From Bacteroides ovatus (GTDB lineage Bacteria > Bacteroidota > Bacteroidia > Bacteroidales > Bacteroidaceae), in the NCBI RefSeq assembly GCF_001314995.1, contig NZ_CP012938.1, forward strand, positions 5,456,001 to 5,520,000: a stretch of DNA of 64,000 bases, in the 5' to 3' direction. This document shows positions 35,678-44,181 of this stretch, in pieces. Made by a program: the position numbers and the translations under genes. A model generated the notes under the pieces. The model searched no databases. It saw nothing but the letters and a program-made list of their open reading frames with translations, and was not told the origin of the DNA. Each line of letters begins with the position of its first letter. The stretch's first letter is position 1.

Positions 35678-37105
35678 ATGAAACAAAAATATCTGATAAC
35701 AGGGTTGATGGTTGCCATATTTGCAGGCGGCATAACTTGCCTTACCTCCTGTGATGATGATCTTGTCATAAATAAAGCAATAGATGAGTCAGCATATACC
35801 GGCATTTATGAAAACAATGGATACTTGCGTGACGGAAAGTCCAATTTGTCTTCTAACGTAGTGGATCTATACAAAGATACTTATACTACTTCTGTAAAAA
35901 TGAGTCTTAGTAAAATGACGAGTACCAGTACTTCTGCTCAAGTAATTATTGATGCAGATTATTTGGATACTTATAATAAAGAGCATGAAACCGATTTTGA
36001 ATTGTATCCTGTGCACCTGGTTTCTTTTAAGAATGACGGGAAGCTCATAGTAGATGCTCAAACAAAATCTGCTCAGACTGACATCACCATTCAGGCGGAC
36101 GGCACTTTGAAAGAAGATAAAACCTATGCTTTACCTATAGCTCTTACCCACGTAAGTAGCGACATTACCATAAAAGATGAGAAAGCTGGTCATTGTATCT
36201 ATTTGATAAAAGATATGAGAAAGTTAGGAAACACTTACAAAGAGGAAGATGTAGTAAAGTCATTTGTCTTCTTTGATGGTACAAATCCACTGAATGCTCT
36301 TTCTTTTCAACTGGAAAACGGAAAATTGCTGTGGGATGTAGTATCTCCATTTGCTGCCAATATCAACTGGGACGCACAAGCCCAACGCCCTTATTTAAAA
36401 TGTAATGCTTACATACAATATTTGCTAGATAATAATGAGAAATTTTTGCAACCACTTCGTAAACGTGGAACTAAAATAGTATTAGGAATACTTAGTAACG
36501 GGGATATAACAGGAGTGGCGCAACTTTCTAAACAAGGTGCCAAAGACTTTGCACGAGAACTAGCTCAGTATTGCAAAGCATATAATCTGGACGGGGTATG
36601 TTTTGATGACGAATATGAAGGTGCTTATGATCCGAATAATCCAGCATTAACAGAGCCTAGTGAGGAGGCTGCGGCACGTTTATGCTACGAAACTAAACAA
36701 GCAATGCCTGATAAAATCGTAGCAGTATATGCATTAAGAAGAATGTATAGTTCGAAGGCAACCGTTGTTGATGGAGTAACTATTAAAAACTGGATAGATA
36801 TTGTAGTTGGTGATTATGGTAGAGATCCTTCTCAAGTTCCGTATGGGGACCTGACATCCAAAGAATGTTCCGGTCAATCCATGGAGTTTGTTAGAGGTAC
36901 AGGTGGCGATTTACAGGGACAAAGACTGATAAACCAAGGTTCTGGATGGTTTATGGGCTTTTCACCGAAGCCGGAAAATTATGGCAATGTATTCCGGCGT
37001 CTGTCTGATGTGAGAACTCTGTATGGTTCTCCGTTACAAGCACCTACCGTGTTCTACAAAGACAATGATGCCACACCTTACCAATATCCCGATGATTTGC
37101 AATAA
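35678..37105 (+). CDS. GH18 endo-beta-N-acetylglucosaminidase with DUF1735 domain (cassette B, gene 3)
   Basis: Start at 35678 (MKQKYLITGLMVAIF), which gives a clean lipoprotein signal (TCLTSCDDD). The track frame opening at 35618 lies inside the previous gene. The 475-residue protein has DUF1735 (about 28-170) and a GH18 barrel (about 185-460) with LDGVCFDDEY as catalytic signature, so it should be active. Segments such as NPLNALSF, FAANINWDAQAQRPYL and YLLDNNEKFLQPLRKRGTKI match the cassette A enzyme closely, but loops after the active site differ (YGRDPSQVPYGD against YGGAAGPGTGM). A different N-glycan preference is possible. Confidence 0.9.
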   Translation: MKQKYLITGLMVAIFAGGITCLTSCDDDLVINKAIDESAYTGIYENNGYLRDGKSNLSSNVVDLYKDTYTTSVKMSLSKMTSTSTSAQVIIDADYLDTYNKEHETDFELYPVHLVSFKNDGKLIVDAQTKSAQTDITIQADGTLKEDKTYALPIALTHVSSDITIKDEKAGHCIYLIKDMRKLGNTYKEEDVVKSFVFFDGTNPLNALSFQLENGKLLWDVVSPFAANINWDAQAQRPYLKCNAYIQYLLDNNEKFLQPLRKRGTKIVLGILSNGDITGVAQLSKQGAKDFARELAQYCKAYNLDGVCFDDEYEGAYDPNNPALTEPSEEAAARLCYETKQAMPDKIVAVYALRRMYSSKATVVDGVTIKNWIDIVVGDYGRDPSQVPYGDLTSKECSGQSMEFVRGTGGDLQGQRLINQGSGWFMGFSPKPENYGNVFRRLSDVRTLYGSPLQAPTVFYKDNDATPYQYPDDLQ

Positions 37106-37125
37106 ATTAAAAAACAATTGTAGAA

Positions 37126-38433
37126 ATGAGAACACTTTATAGATTTTTCTTATTATTGGCAGTCGGTTTGCTGACAGCCCTTTCTGGATGCGGCGAAGAT
37201 GAAACTCCAAGTCTGGCTACCTATCCGGATAACAATTTTTCTCTTGTGGCGGAAGACGGAGAAGGCTCGGAAATAACAGTGAATGCCACCTATAATAATG
37301 AGGGTATATTAGAATTCGATAAACCCGTAATATTCACCTTTCGTTTTAACGCTTCACCCGAGGACGCAATAGTTACTTTTGAGCCAATCGGAGAAGATGT
37401 TGAGTTAAGTGATACCAAATTGATAATTCCGGCAGGCTATACGGATGCCAGTGTTACTTTGGGTATAAAAAATATGGATGTTTTTCAATCTAATTACGAT
37501 GAAGCTACCTATAATTTAGGAGTGAGAGCTACTGTGCAAGGATATAAAATGCCATCTATTACCTTGGAGGCAAAAGCTTTGATAAAGAAAGAGGCGTATG
37601 TAGCTACAGGTTTCTTGGAAGGAAAAGTCGGTAATAAAACTACATTCGAACATACTTATTTCAACGGAGAATTTAAGGACACGGAGCGGAATCTATATAC
37701 ATTCAGTGTACAATTGGATCGTCCTGCTCGGAAAGATGTAAAGGTGAAACTTACAACGGAAGGAGTGGATGACGAATACCTGAAAGACATTAGTATTACT
37801 CCTGCAGAAATTATAATTCCTGCTGGTGAAAAGACATCAGGAGATATTACTTGGGAGATTACTAATGACTTTTTGTTGCGTACATCGGACGACTCGTCAA
37901 ACACATTAAATATCACAGCTGTTTTTGAATGTGAAGATCCGGTCTTCGTGCAGGATGAGAAAAGAAGTTCTTTCACCTTGAATATAAATAAATATATAAG
38001 AGGATTTGAACACATATCTTACAAACGGCCTTCCGGTTGGATAGAATGGGCCAAACAGGGTTGGTCTGTAGATGTGGAAGATAGTAGTGATTTTTATCAA
38101 AACGATGGTGGCGGTTCGCTTATTGATGGTGAAACCAAAGGTAACTATGAAGGTATATGTTCTGATGGAGATATTTCATTTACACTCGATATGGGAGAGG
38201 AAAAAACAATCACTGGAGTAGGTCTTGATTATATATATTATTATGCTCCTCAAAATGTACAATTATCAGTTTCTTCTGATGGAAACACATGGAATTATCT
38301 AGGAAAAGTAGCTACTGCTGATGAGAATGCCGATTACTATCAATTCATTGAATCTATAACTGCACGGTATGTGAAATTTGATCTTTTGGCTTCTTGGGGA
38401 TGTGAGCTTTATGAAATATACGTCTTTAAGTAG
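37126..38433 (+). CDS. F5/8-type (CBM32-like) surface lipoprotein (cassette B, gene 4)
   Basis: A 435-residue lipoprotein (LTALSGCGEDE). The N-terminal two thirds contain two DUF1735/Calx-beta-like domains (FRFNASPEDAIVTFEPIGED, LDRPARKDVKVKLTTEGVDD). The last 140 residues form a discoidin jelly roll (GWIEWAKQGWSVDVEDSSDF, DMGEEKTITGVGLDY, ITARYVKFDLLA), a fold used by CBM32 modules to bind galactose- or GlcNAc-type sugars. It takes the position that cassette A gives to a BACON/LRR protein, so the two cassettes differ in this binding component. A terminator follows 41 bp after its stop. Confidence 0.82.
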   Translation: MRTLYRFFLLLAVGLLTALSGCGEDETPSLATYPDNNFSLVAEDGEGSEITVNATYNNEGILEFDKPVIFTFRFNASPEDAIVTFEPIGEDVELSDTKLIIPAGYTDASVTLGIKNMDVFQSNYDEATYNLGVRATVQGYKMPSITLEAKALIKKEAYVATGFLEGKVGNKTTFEHTYFNGEFKDTERNLYTFSVQLDRPARKDVKVKLTTEGVDDEYLKDISITPAEIIIPAGEKTSGDITWEITNDFLLRTSDDSSNTLNITAVFECEDPVFVQDEKRSSFTLNINKYIRGFEHISYKRPSGWIEWAKQGWSVDVEDSSDFYQNDGGGSLIDGETKGNYEGICSDGDISFTLDMGEEKTITGVGLDYIYYYAPQNVQLSVSSDGNTWNYLGKVATADENADYYQFIESITARYVKFDLLASWGCELYEIYVFK

Positions 38434-38474
38434 TATTGAGTCTAAAAAGAATATAGGTTAAAGTTTGTATTCGA

Positions 38475-38513
38475 GAGGCTGTCTCAAGATTGTTTTTGAG
38501 TCAGCCTCTTTTT
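38475..38513 (+). terminator. Rho-independent terminator of cassette B
   Basis: GAGGCTG...CAGCCTC form the outer stem and CTCAA/TTGAG continue it, followed by TTTTT at 38509-38513. It lies 41 bp past the last cassette B gene. Confidence 0.85.
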
Positions 38514-38597
38514 AATTGCTTTTTCAAAGAACGGGCAGGCGCTAACTTTTCTAAGTCTAACGTTTGCTCATGTTCCTAAATATTTGAATTAAATGCT

Positions 38598-39205
38598 ACA
38601 TAGTGAAATAAAATATCTATCATAGTATCATTTATTTCAATAATCTTTTAATTATCAAAGGAATAAGTATGATAGATAGCTTTTAGAAAATGCATCTATC
38701 ATACTTTTACCAGTAAAAACAGGTTATCTATCATTGTGCAAAATAGCCATATAAGGGTCATAATAGGTGTAAGATAGCTTGTTTTTGTCACAAGGGAGCC
38801 ATATAAATCTGATTATCGTGGCTTAATAATGTAAATGTAATGGCGATAAGTTTATAGCCCACGTATGTGTGCTGTACAGTCCGCATGTGTGGGCTGCACG
38901 GTTTACATACGTGGGCTGTACAGCCTGCACATGTGAACTATAGAAAGACAGCCGCTTCCAATAGATTATTAAGTTGTCAATACAGGTTATCATCCTATAA
39001 AGTGTGCATTCTTATGCCTTTAAATGGATACTCTCACCTAATGCTACACTAAATAGATATAGTATGGGTGTGATAGATACCCGTTTTTTGCAATAAAAGT
39101 ATGATAGATGCATTTTCTAAAAGTTATCTATCATACTTATTCCTTTGATAATTAGAAGATTATTAAAATGAATGATACTATGATAGATGTTTTTCTCACT
39201 ATGTA
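38598..39205. mobile_element. 608-bp non-coding fold-back element with 112-bp inverted ends (MITE-like)
   Basis: Arms at 38598-38709 and 39094-39205 are near-identical inverted copies of 112 bp with only scattered mismatches, and a weaker match continues about 26 bp further in. Eight copies of TGATAGAT/ATCTATCA are arranged symmetrically in the two arms and their inner edges. The 384-bp centre contains no credible gene but holds a GC-rich repeat block (38853-38943). It lies between convergent genes. No transposase is present, so a non-autonomous element is the best reading; it could also fold into a very large RNA hairpin. Confidence 0.7.
38853..38943. repeat. Four GC-rich repeat units in the centre of the fold-back element
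   Basis: Four imperfect units of 20-24 bp follow one another, with words such as CCCACGTATGTG, GCATGTGTGGGCTG, ACATACGTGGGCTG and GCTGTACAG, bracketed by TATAG and CTATAG. They contrast with the AT-rich flanks. Units are imperfect and contain no spacers. Confidence 0.6.
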
Positions 39206-39271
39206 TTCAAACCTGTATCATTTTACTCATTTCCGTACGGTGCTGAATCAATTGATATTTTAGCAAATAAG

Positions 39272-39379
39272 TATTGAAACGCAGATTAACGCAGATTTTC
39301 GCAGATTATTAGAAGGCTGCGCCATGTTTGAGAACTTTTTTATTCTTTGCGAAAATCTGCGTTAATCTGCGTTTCAATA
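39272..39379. repeat. 32-bp perfect inverted repeat (dispersed hairpin family, copy 1)
   Basis: 39272-39303 and 39348-39379 are perfect 32-bp inverted copies containing ACGCAGATTAACGCAGATTT, around a 44-bp loop. It lies between the fold-back element and the 3' end of a GH92 gene (ends 39454). A related hairpin occurs at 48251-48326. Confidence 0.8.
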
Positions 39380-39453
39380 AATGTTCATTTGGTTCATTTC
39401 GGTGCAATACTGAAAGACTCAAACCAAGATTAGGGTAAATTATCTCGCAAGGA

Positions 39454-41724
39454 TTATTGTTGCTTAGAGAAAGAATAGGGCATATCTTCTTCTTTAGTTC
39501 CTCTATTCTGATTAGGTTGATTGCTCATTTCAACACTGATTGTACCTCCCTTGAGCAAATTTTCGTGTCGGAGATAATTTTTAGTGTAATCAGCACCATT
39601 GACATTCATCGAATTGACATAAAAATTCTTCTTACTATTATTCGGAGCATCAATAACCAAACTATTGCCATTCTCAAAATGAAGTGTAGCTTTCTTGAAT
39701 AACGGAGCACCTATAATATATTCATCCGTTCCCGGACAAACAGGATAGAAACCTAATGCCGAGAATACATACCAGGCAGAAGTTTGTCCGTTGTCTTCAT
39801 CGCCACAATAGCCGTCCGGAGTAGGAGAGTACATACGATCCATTACTTGACGCAACCAGTATTGGGCTTTCCAAGGTTGTCCTGCATAGTCATATAAATA
39901 AATCATGTGCTGAATCGGTTGATTGCCATGTGCATAGTTACCCATATTCATCACAGTCATTTCACGGATTTCATGAATCACTTGGCCGTAGTAGCTATCA
40001 TCAAAAATAGGAGGTACGGCAAAAACAGAATCCATCATGGTGATAAACATCTCTTTTCCACCCATCAAGTCAATCAATCCTTGAGGATCGTGGAATACAG
40101 ACCAAGTATAGTGCCAGCTATTTCCTTCCGTAAAGGCGTCCCCCCATTTCAGCGGAGAGAAAGGAGATTGGAATGTACCATCTTCGTTGCGTCCACGCAT
40201 TAACTTAGATTCCTTATCGAAAAGATTCTTGTAGTTCATGGCACGTTTTGCGAAAAGATTAATCTCTTTTTTCGGACGTTTAAGTTCCTTTGCCAGTTGG
40301 TAGATACACCAGTCATTGTATGCATATTCCAACGTGCGTGCGGCGTTCTCATTGATTTTTACATCATAAGGCACGTAACCCAGTCTATTGTAATATTCAT
40401 ATCCCAAACGTCCTGTTGATGATACTTGTGGATGTACATTCTCCGTTCCGTGAATCAGCCCTTCATACAATGTTTTTATATCGTCCACTTTCACTCCTTT
40501 CATGTAAGCATCCACTAAGACAGAAGCAGAATTGTTACCAACCATACAGCCTCTGTGCCCCGGACTTGCCCATTCCGGGAAGAAACCGCTCTCTTTATAT
40601 GTATTGATCAGACCTTCCTGCATTTCCTTGTTGACTGACGGGTACATTAGGTTCAATAACGGGAATAGGCAACGGAAAGTATCCCAAAAGCCTGTGTCGG
40701 TATACATATATCCCGGTAATACTTGCCCATTATAAGGACTGTAATGAACCGGTTGTCCGGCAGCATCCAGTTCGTAGAATTTGCGTGGGAAGAGCAATGA
40801 ACGATATAAACAAGAATAGAATGTGCGATATTGATCGAGATTGCCTCCTTCTACTTCTATTTTGCCTAACACTTGGTTCCACGCTTCTTTTCCTTTCTTG
40901 GCTAGCTGTTCAATATTATCTTTGCCCAACTCTTTCATATTCAAAGCTGCCTGTTCAAAACTGATGAAAGAAGAAGCAATCCTTGCATGTACTTGTTCGC
41001 CTTTATGTGTTTGGAAACCAATAATGGCTCCGGCATGCTCTGTTGTCTGTTCGGTAACATTTTCCTGCAGATTGCCATTGGCTACCGTAGCTTTATAAGT
41101 GAAAGGCTTGTCGAATTCAATAATAAAGTAATTTTTAAAGTTTTCGGGAACTCCACCGCTGTTGCGAGTTGTATAACCGATAATCTTGTTTTCTTCCGGA
41201 ATAACCTTAATATACGATCCCTTATCAAAGGCATCCACTACAACATACGAATGATCGTTTTCCGGAAAAGTGAAACGGAAAAGAACGGCACGCTCGGTTG
41301 GAGCCATTTCTGTCACTACATCATGCTCTGCAAGATATACTTTATAATAATAAGGAGTGGCAGTTTCTCCTTTGTGGGCAAACCAACTGGCACGCTTTTC
41401 TTCATTGAATTCCGGTTTGCCTACTATAGGCATAATAGAGAATTGTCCGTAATCGTTAATCCACGGACTGGGTTGATGTGTTTGTTTAAATCCACGAATC
41501 TTATTAGCTGTATAAGTGTATTGCCATCCGTCTCCCATCTTTCCTGTCTGTGGAGTCCAGAAATTCATCCCCCACGGACGGGCAATGGCCGGATAAGTAT
41601 TACCTGTTGATAACTCGAAACTAGATTGAGAACCCATAAGCGGATTGACATACTGCGTCCAGTCTTTGGCTTTTGCAAAGACGATACAACTTAATGCACA
41701 TACTAATAGGAGATACTTTTTCAT
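39454..41724 (-). CDS. GH92 alpha-mannosidase, BT3990-type (alpha-1,2)
   Basis: A 756-residue secreted enzyme with a cleavable signal peptide (ending FAKAKD, no lipobox). GH92 enzymes are calcium-dependent exo-alpha-mannosidases with a beta-sandwich then an (alpha/alpha)6 barrel. By codon counting the residues reported for BT3990 fall at the same numbers: E533 (FTEGNSWHY, acid), D642 and D644 (GDEDNGQ, base), and H584-E585 (VIHEIREM), which I recall as the alpha-1,2 specificity pair. It would trim mannose from imported high-mannose N-glycans in the periplasm. It is last in an operon with the other GH92 gene and the FecR/ECF pair. Confidence 0.93.
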   Translation of the reverse strand: MKKYLLLVCALSCIVFAKAKDWTQYVNPLMGSQSSFELSTGNTYPAIARPWGMNFWTPQTGKMGDGWQYTYTANKIRGFKQTHQPSPWINDYGQFSIMPIVGKPEFNEEKRASWFAHKGETATPYYYKVYLAEHDVVTEMAPTERAVLFRFTFPENDHSYVVVDAFDKGSYIKVIPEENKIIGYTTRNSGGVPENFKNYFIIEFDKPFTYKATVANGNLQENVTEQTTEHAGAIIGFQTHKGEQVHARIASSFISFEQAALNMKELGKDNIEQLAKKGKEAWNQVLGKIEVEGGNLDQYRTFYSCLYRSLLFPRKFYELDAAGQPVHYSPYNGQVLPGYMYTDTGFWDTFRCLFPLLNLMYPSVNKEMQEGLINTYKESGFFPEWASPGHRGCMVGNNSASVLVDAYMKGVKVDDIKTLYEGLIHGTENVHPQVSSTGRLGYEYYNRLGYVPYDVKINENAARTLEYAYNDWCIYQLAKELKRPKKEINLFAKRAMNYKNLFDKESKLMRGRNEDGTFQSPFSPLKWGDAFTEGNSWHYTWSVFHDPQGLIDLMGGKEMFITMMDSVFAVPPIFDDSYYGQVIHEIREMTVMNMGNYAHGNQPIQHMIYLYDYAGQPWKAQYWLRQVMDRMYSPTPDGYCGDEDNGQTSAWYVFSALGFYPVCPGTDEYIIGAPLFKKATLHFENGNSLVIDAPNNSKKNFYVNSMNVNGADYTKNYLRHENLLKGGTISVEMSNQPNQNRGTKEEDMPYSFSKQQ

Positions 41725-41830
41725 GGTCTTATTTATTATTTATGGCTCAATCGAATCAGAAATCAATTGAGCCAATTTATTTTTCAAGGTTTTGTTTTTT
41801 TATTCAATTTGAACAGCCAGTAGTACCAAC

Positions 41831-44137
41831 TCATTCCTCTTCTTTTGAGGAGAGAGCCGGAGAGAGGACTCCCCATTTCGTAGGATGATCGGTCATCTTG
41901 ATTTCCATCGTTCCTCCATTCGCAATATCCTGATGGTTAAAGAATGGAATGTTTAGAGCCTTACCGTTCAGCAATACACTTTCAATGTATTTATTCTTTT
42001 TCCCATTATTCTTTACTACAATACTGAAAGTCTTTCCTTCAGGCAGATTGATAACTGCTTTGTCGAAGGCAGGACGTCCGATGGAATATACCGGCTTGCC
42101 GGGACATACTTGATAGAATCCCATAGAGTTGAGTATATACCAGGCAGACATCTGACCGCAGTCCTCATTACCCGAAAGACCCTCTATACTGTTGGCATAC
42201 TGGCTCCGGTAAACACTATCTACCAACTCTTGAGTTCTCCAAGGGTGGTTAACGTAGTTATATAGATGGATCACATGGTGACTTGGTTCGTTTCCATGTG
42301 CATATTGCCCGATCAGTCCGCTGATATCTGATGAGGTTGTCTCACCTTCAAGTGATGAATCGGCCGAGAATAAGGAATCGAGTTTCTGGACAAAAGCATC
42401 TTCTCCACCCATCAGATTGACTAATCCTTCTACATCATGCGGCACAAACCAAGTCCATTGCCAAGCTGTTCCTTCACAATAATCATCGCTGCGGTGAGTA
42501 GATGCGCGTGGATTGAATGGAGTACGCCATTCACCTTTTGAGTCCAGTCCACGCATGAAGCGGATTGATTTGTCGAAATAGAATTCGTAAGCCTTGGCGA
42601 AGCGTTCATACTTTGCTTTGGATTCAAAATCACTCATCGCTTCTGCAAAGATAGAGATACACCAGTCATCATACGCATATTCCAGAGCTTTGGCCACTGA
42701 TTCGTTTTCGCGGTCACAAGGGATATATCCGATGGCATTCTTATAATATTTTGCTTTAGGCATGAGATGAGGCAATACCAAATCCGGACATTTGATGCCG
42801 GTAGTGTCATATTCAGCGGCACGCAGGCAGGCTTTATAAGCCTCTTTGGTATCAAAATTGCGATACCCTTTCATGTAGGCATCCACGATGACCGGAACAG
42901 CATGATAGCCAATCATAGTGCCGGTGTAATTGGAAGCCAAGTCCCACATGGGGTATATCCCACCTTCCTGATGTTTCTTAATTAACGAATTGATAAAGTG
43001 ATTATTCAGATCGGGATCAATGATAGTCATTAGCGGATGTAGCGCACGGAAAGTATCCCATAAAGAAAAGACAGTGTATATCGGATTAAGGGTGTCTCCT
43101 TGATGTACTTCAAGATCCATTCCTAAATAACGTCCGTCTGCATCAGTGAACAGATTTGGACTGATTCCCGTGTGATAGAGGGCCGTGTAGAAGATGGCTT
43201 TATCTTCTTTATCGGAAGTTGTAATATCAATTTTGGAAAGATATTCATTCCATGCCGTACGTGCGTCTTTACGTACTTTTTCGAAATCCCATCCGGGAAT
43301 TTCTGATTCAACGTTCTTCCGTGCACCGGCAATATCAACAGCGGACACACCTACTTTAACAAGAACCTGCTCGTCTTTACTGGTGTTGAAATGCAATAAT
43401 GCTTTGCAGACAGGAAGTCGTTTACCATTATCCATGGTGATAGAGTCCGTAACGAGCGTATAAGAGAATGGTTTGGAAAATTTAGCGTAAAAGTTGATAT
43501 ATTGGTCGAAAGCCCAATAAGTTGTTTTCTTATGTCCACAGATTTCCGTATCGCTTATTACTTCTATTTCCATCTCGGAGTTAGTCTGTCGTTGTAGGCT
43601 GTAATCCAGGTCGATGATAAATCCGGATTCGGTGTTTTCGGGAAAAGTATAGCGATGGATTGCTCCTCGTTTGGTGGATGAAATTTCAGCTTTCACCTGA
43701 TAAGTATCGAGAAAGACAGAATAATATCCTGGTTCTGCAATCTCATTCTTGTGCGAGAAAGAGGAAGCGTATGCCAGTCGCTGGCTTTGGGGATCGGTTG
43801 TTCGATATTGTTGTTTACCTACGGTTGGCATGAGCAAGACATCTCCATAGTCGCAACAACCTGTACCGCTGACGTGTGTGTGTGAGAAGCCATTGATGGT
43901 AGAGTCGGCATAATAATAACCGGAACAAGCATCCCAACCATCGATCCGGGTGTCCGGACTGGGCTGAATCATCCCGTGGGGAACTACCGCTCCGGGGAAG
44001 GTATGACCATGTCCACCGGTACCGATGAAAGGGTTGACGTAAGCACTATAGTCTTTTACATTAGTGGGGGCTGTACAGGAGCTAAGTGTGAATAAACCTC
44101 CTAAACATCCTACTATTAGGAATGTTTTTAATTTCAT
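41831..44137 (-). CDS. GH92 alpha-mannosidase lipoprotein
   Basis: A 768-residue lipoprotein (LFTLSSCTAPTN). GH92 signatures are present throughout: YVNPFIGTGGHGHTFPGA near the N-terminus, DDYCEGTAWQWTW with the acid Glu, YAHGNEPSHHVIHLYNY, and GNEDCGQMSAWYI with the base Asp pair. It lacks the H-E pair seen at 39454-41724 in the same local context, so linkage preference may differ (BT3991-like by synteny). The C-terminal tail VLSPALSSKEEE is encoded by a GA/CT-rich stretch I recognise as a common Bacteroides intergenic repeat, so the stop may have shifted. Downstream of fecR, same strand. Confidence 0.92.
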   Translation of the reverse strand: MKLKTFLIVGCLGGLFTLSSCTAPTNVKDYSAYVNPFIGTGGHGHTFPGAVVPHGMIQPSPDTRIDGWDACSGYYYADSTINGFSHTHVSGTGCCDYGDVLLMPTVGKQQYRTTDPQSQRLAYASSFSHKNEIAEPGYYSVFLDTYQVKAEISSTKRGAIHRYTFPENTESGFIIDLDYSLQRQTNSEMEIEVISDTEICGHKKTTYWAFDQYINFYAKFSKPFSYTLVTDSITMDNGKRLPVCKALLHFNTSKDEQVLVKVGVSAVDIAGARKNVESEIPGWDFEKVRKDARTAWNEYLSKIDITTSDKEDKAIFYTALYHTGISPNLFTDADGRYLGMDLEVHQGDTLNPIYTVFSLWDTFRALHPLMTIIDPDLNNHFINSLIKKHQEGGIYPMWDLASNYTGTMIGYHAVPVIVDAYMKGYRNFDTKEAYKACLRAAEYDTTGIKCPDLVLPHLMPKAKYYKNAIGYIPCDRENESVAKALEYAYDDWCISIFAEAMSDFESKAKYERFAKAYEFYFDKSIRFMRGLDSKGEWRTPFNPRASTHRSDDYCEGTAWQWTWFVPHDVEGLVNLMGGEDAFVQKLDSLFSADSSLEGETTSSDISGLIGQYAHGNEPSHHVIHLYNYVNHPWRTQELVDSVYRSQYANSIEGLSGNEDCGQMSAWYILNSMGFYQVCPGKPVYSIGRPAFDKAVINLPEGKTFSIVVKNNGKKNKYIESVLLNGKALNIPFFNHQDIANGGTMEIKMTDHPTKWGVLSPALSSKEEE

Positions 44138-44181
44138 GGTATTAATAGCTTTTAAGTTTTAGCCGGTTCATCTTTTACTTC

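Noticed and set aside
38853..38943. Possible CRISPR-like array
   Set aside because: Units are contiguous and imperfect, alternate in orientation, have no spacers, and no cas gene is near.
38867..39052. 61-residue open frame in the gap after cassette B
   Set aside because: It is translated from the GC-rich repeat units and runs into the inner part of the fold-back element; its repeats (CxxR, GLHGLHTW) mirror the DNA repeats and no start signal is seen.
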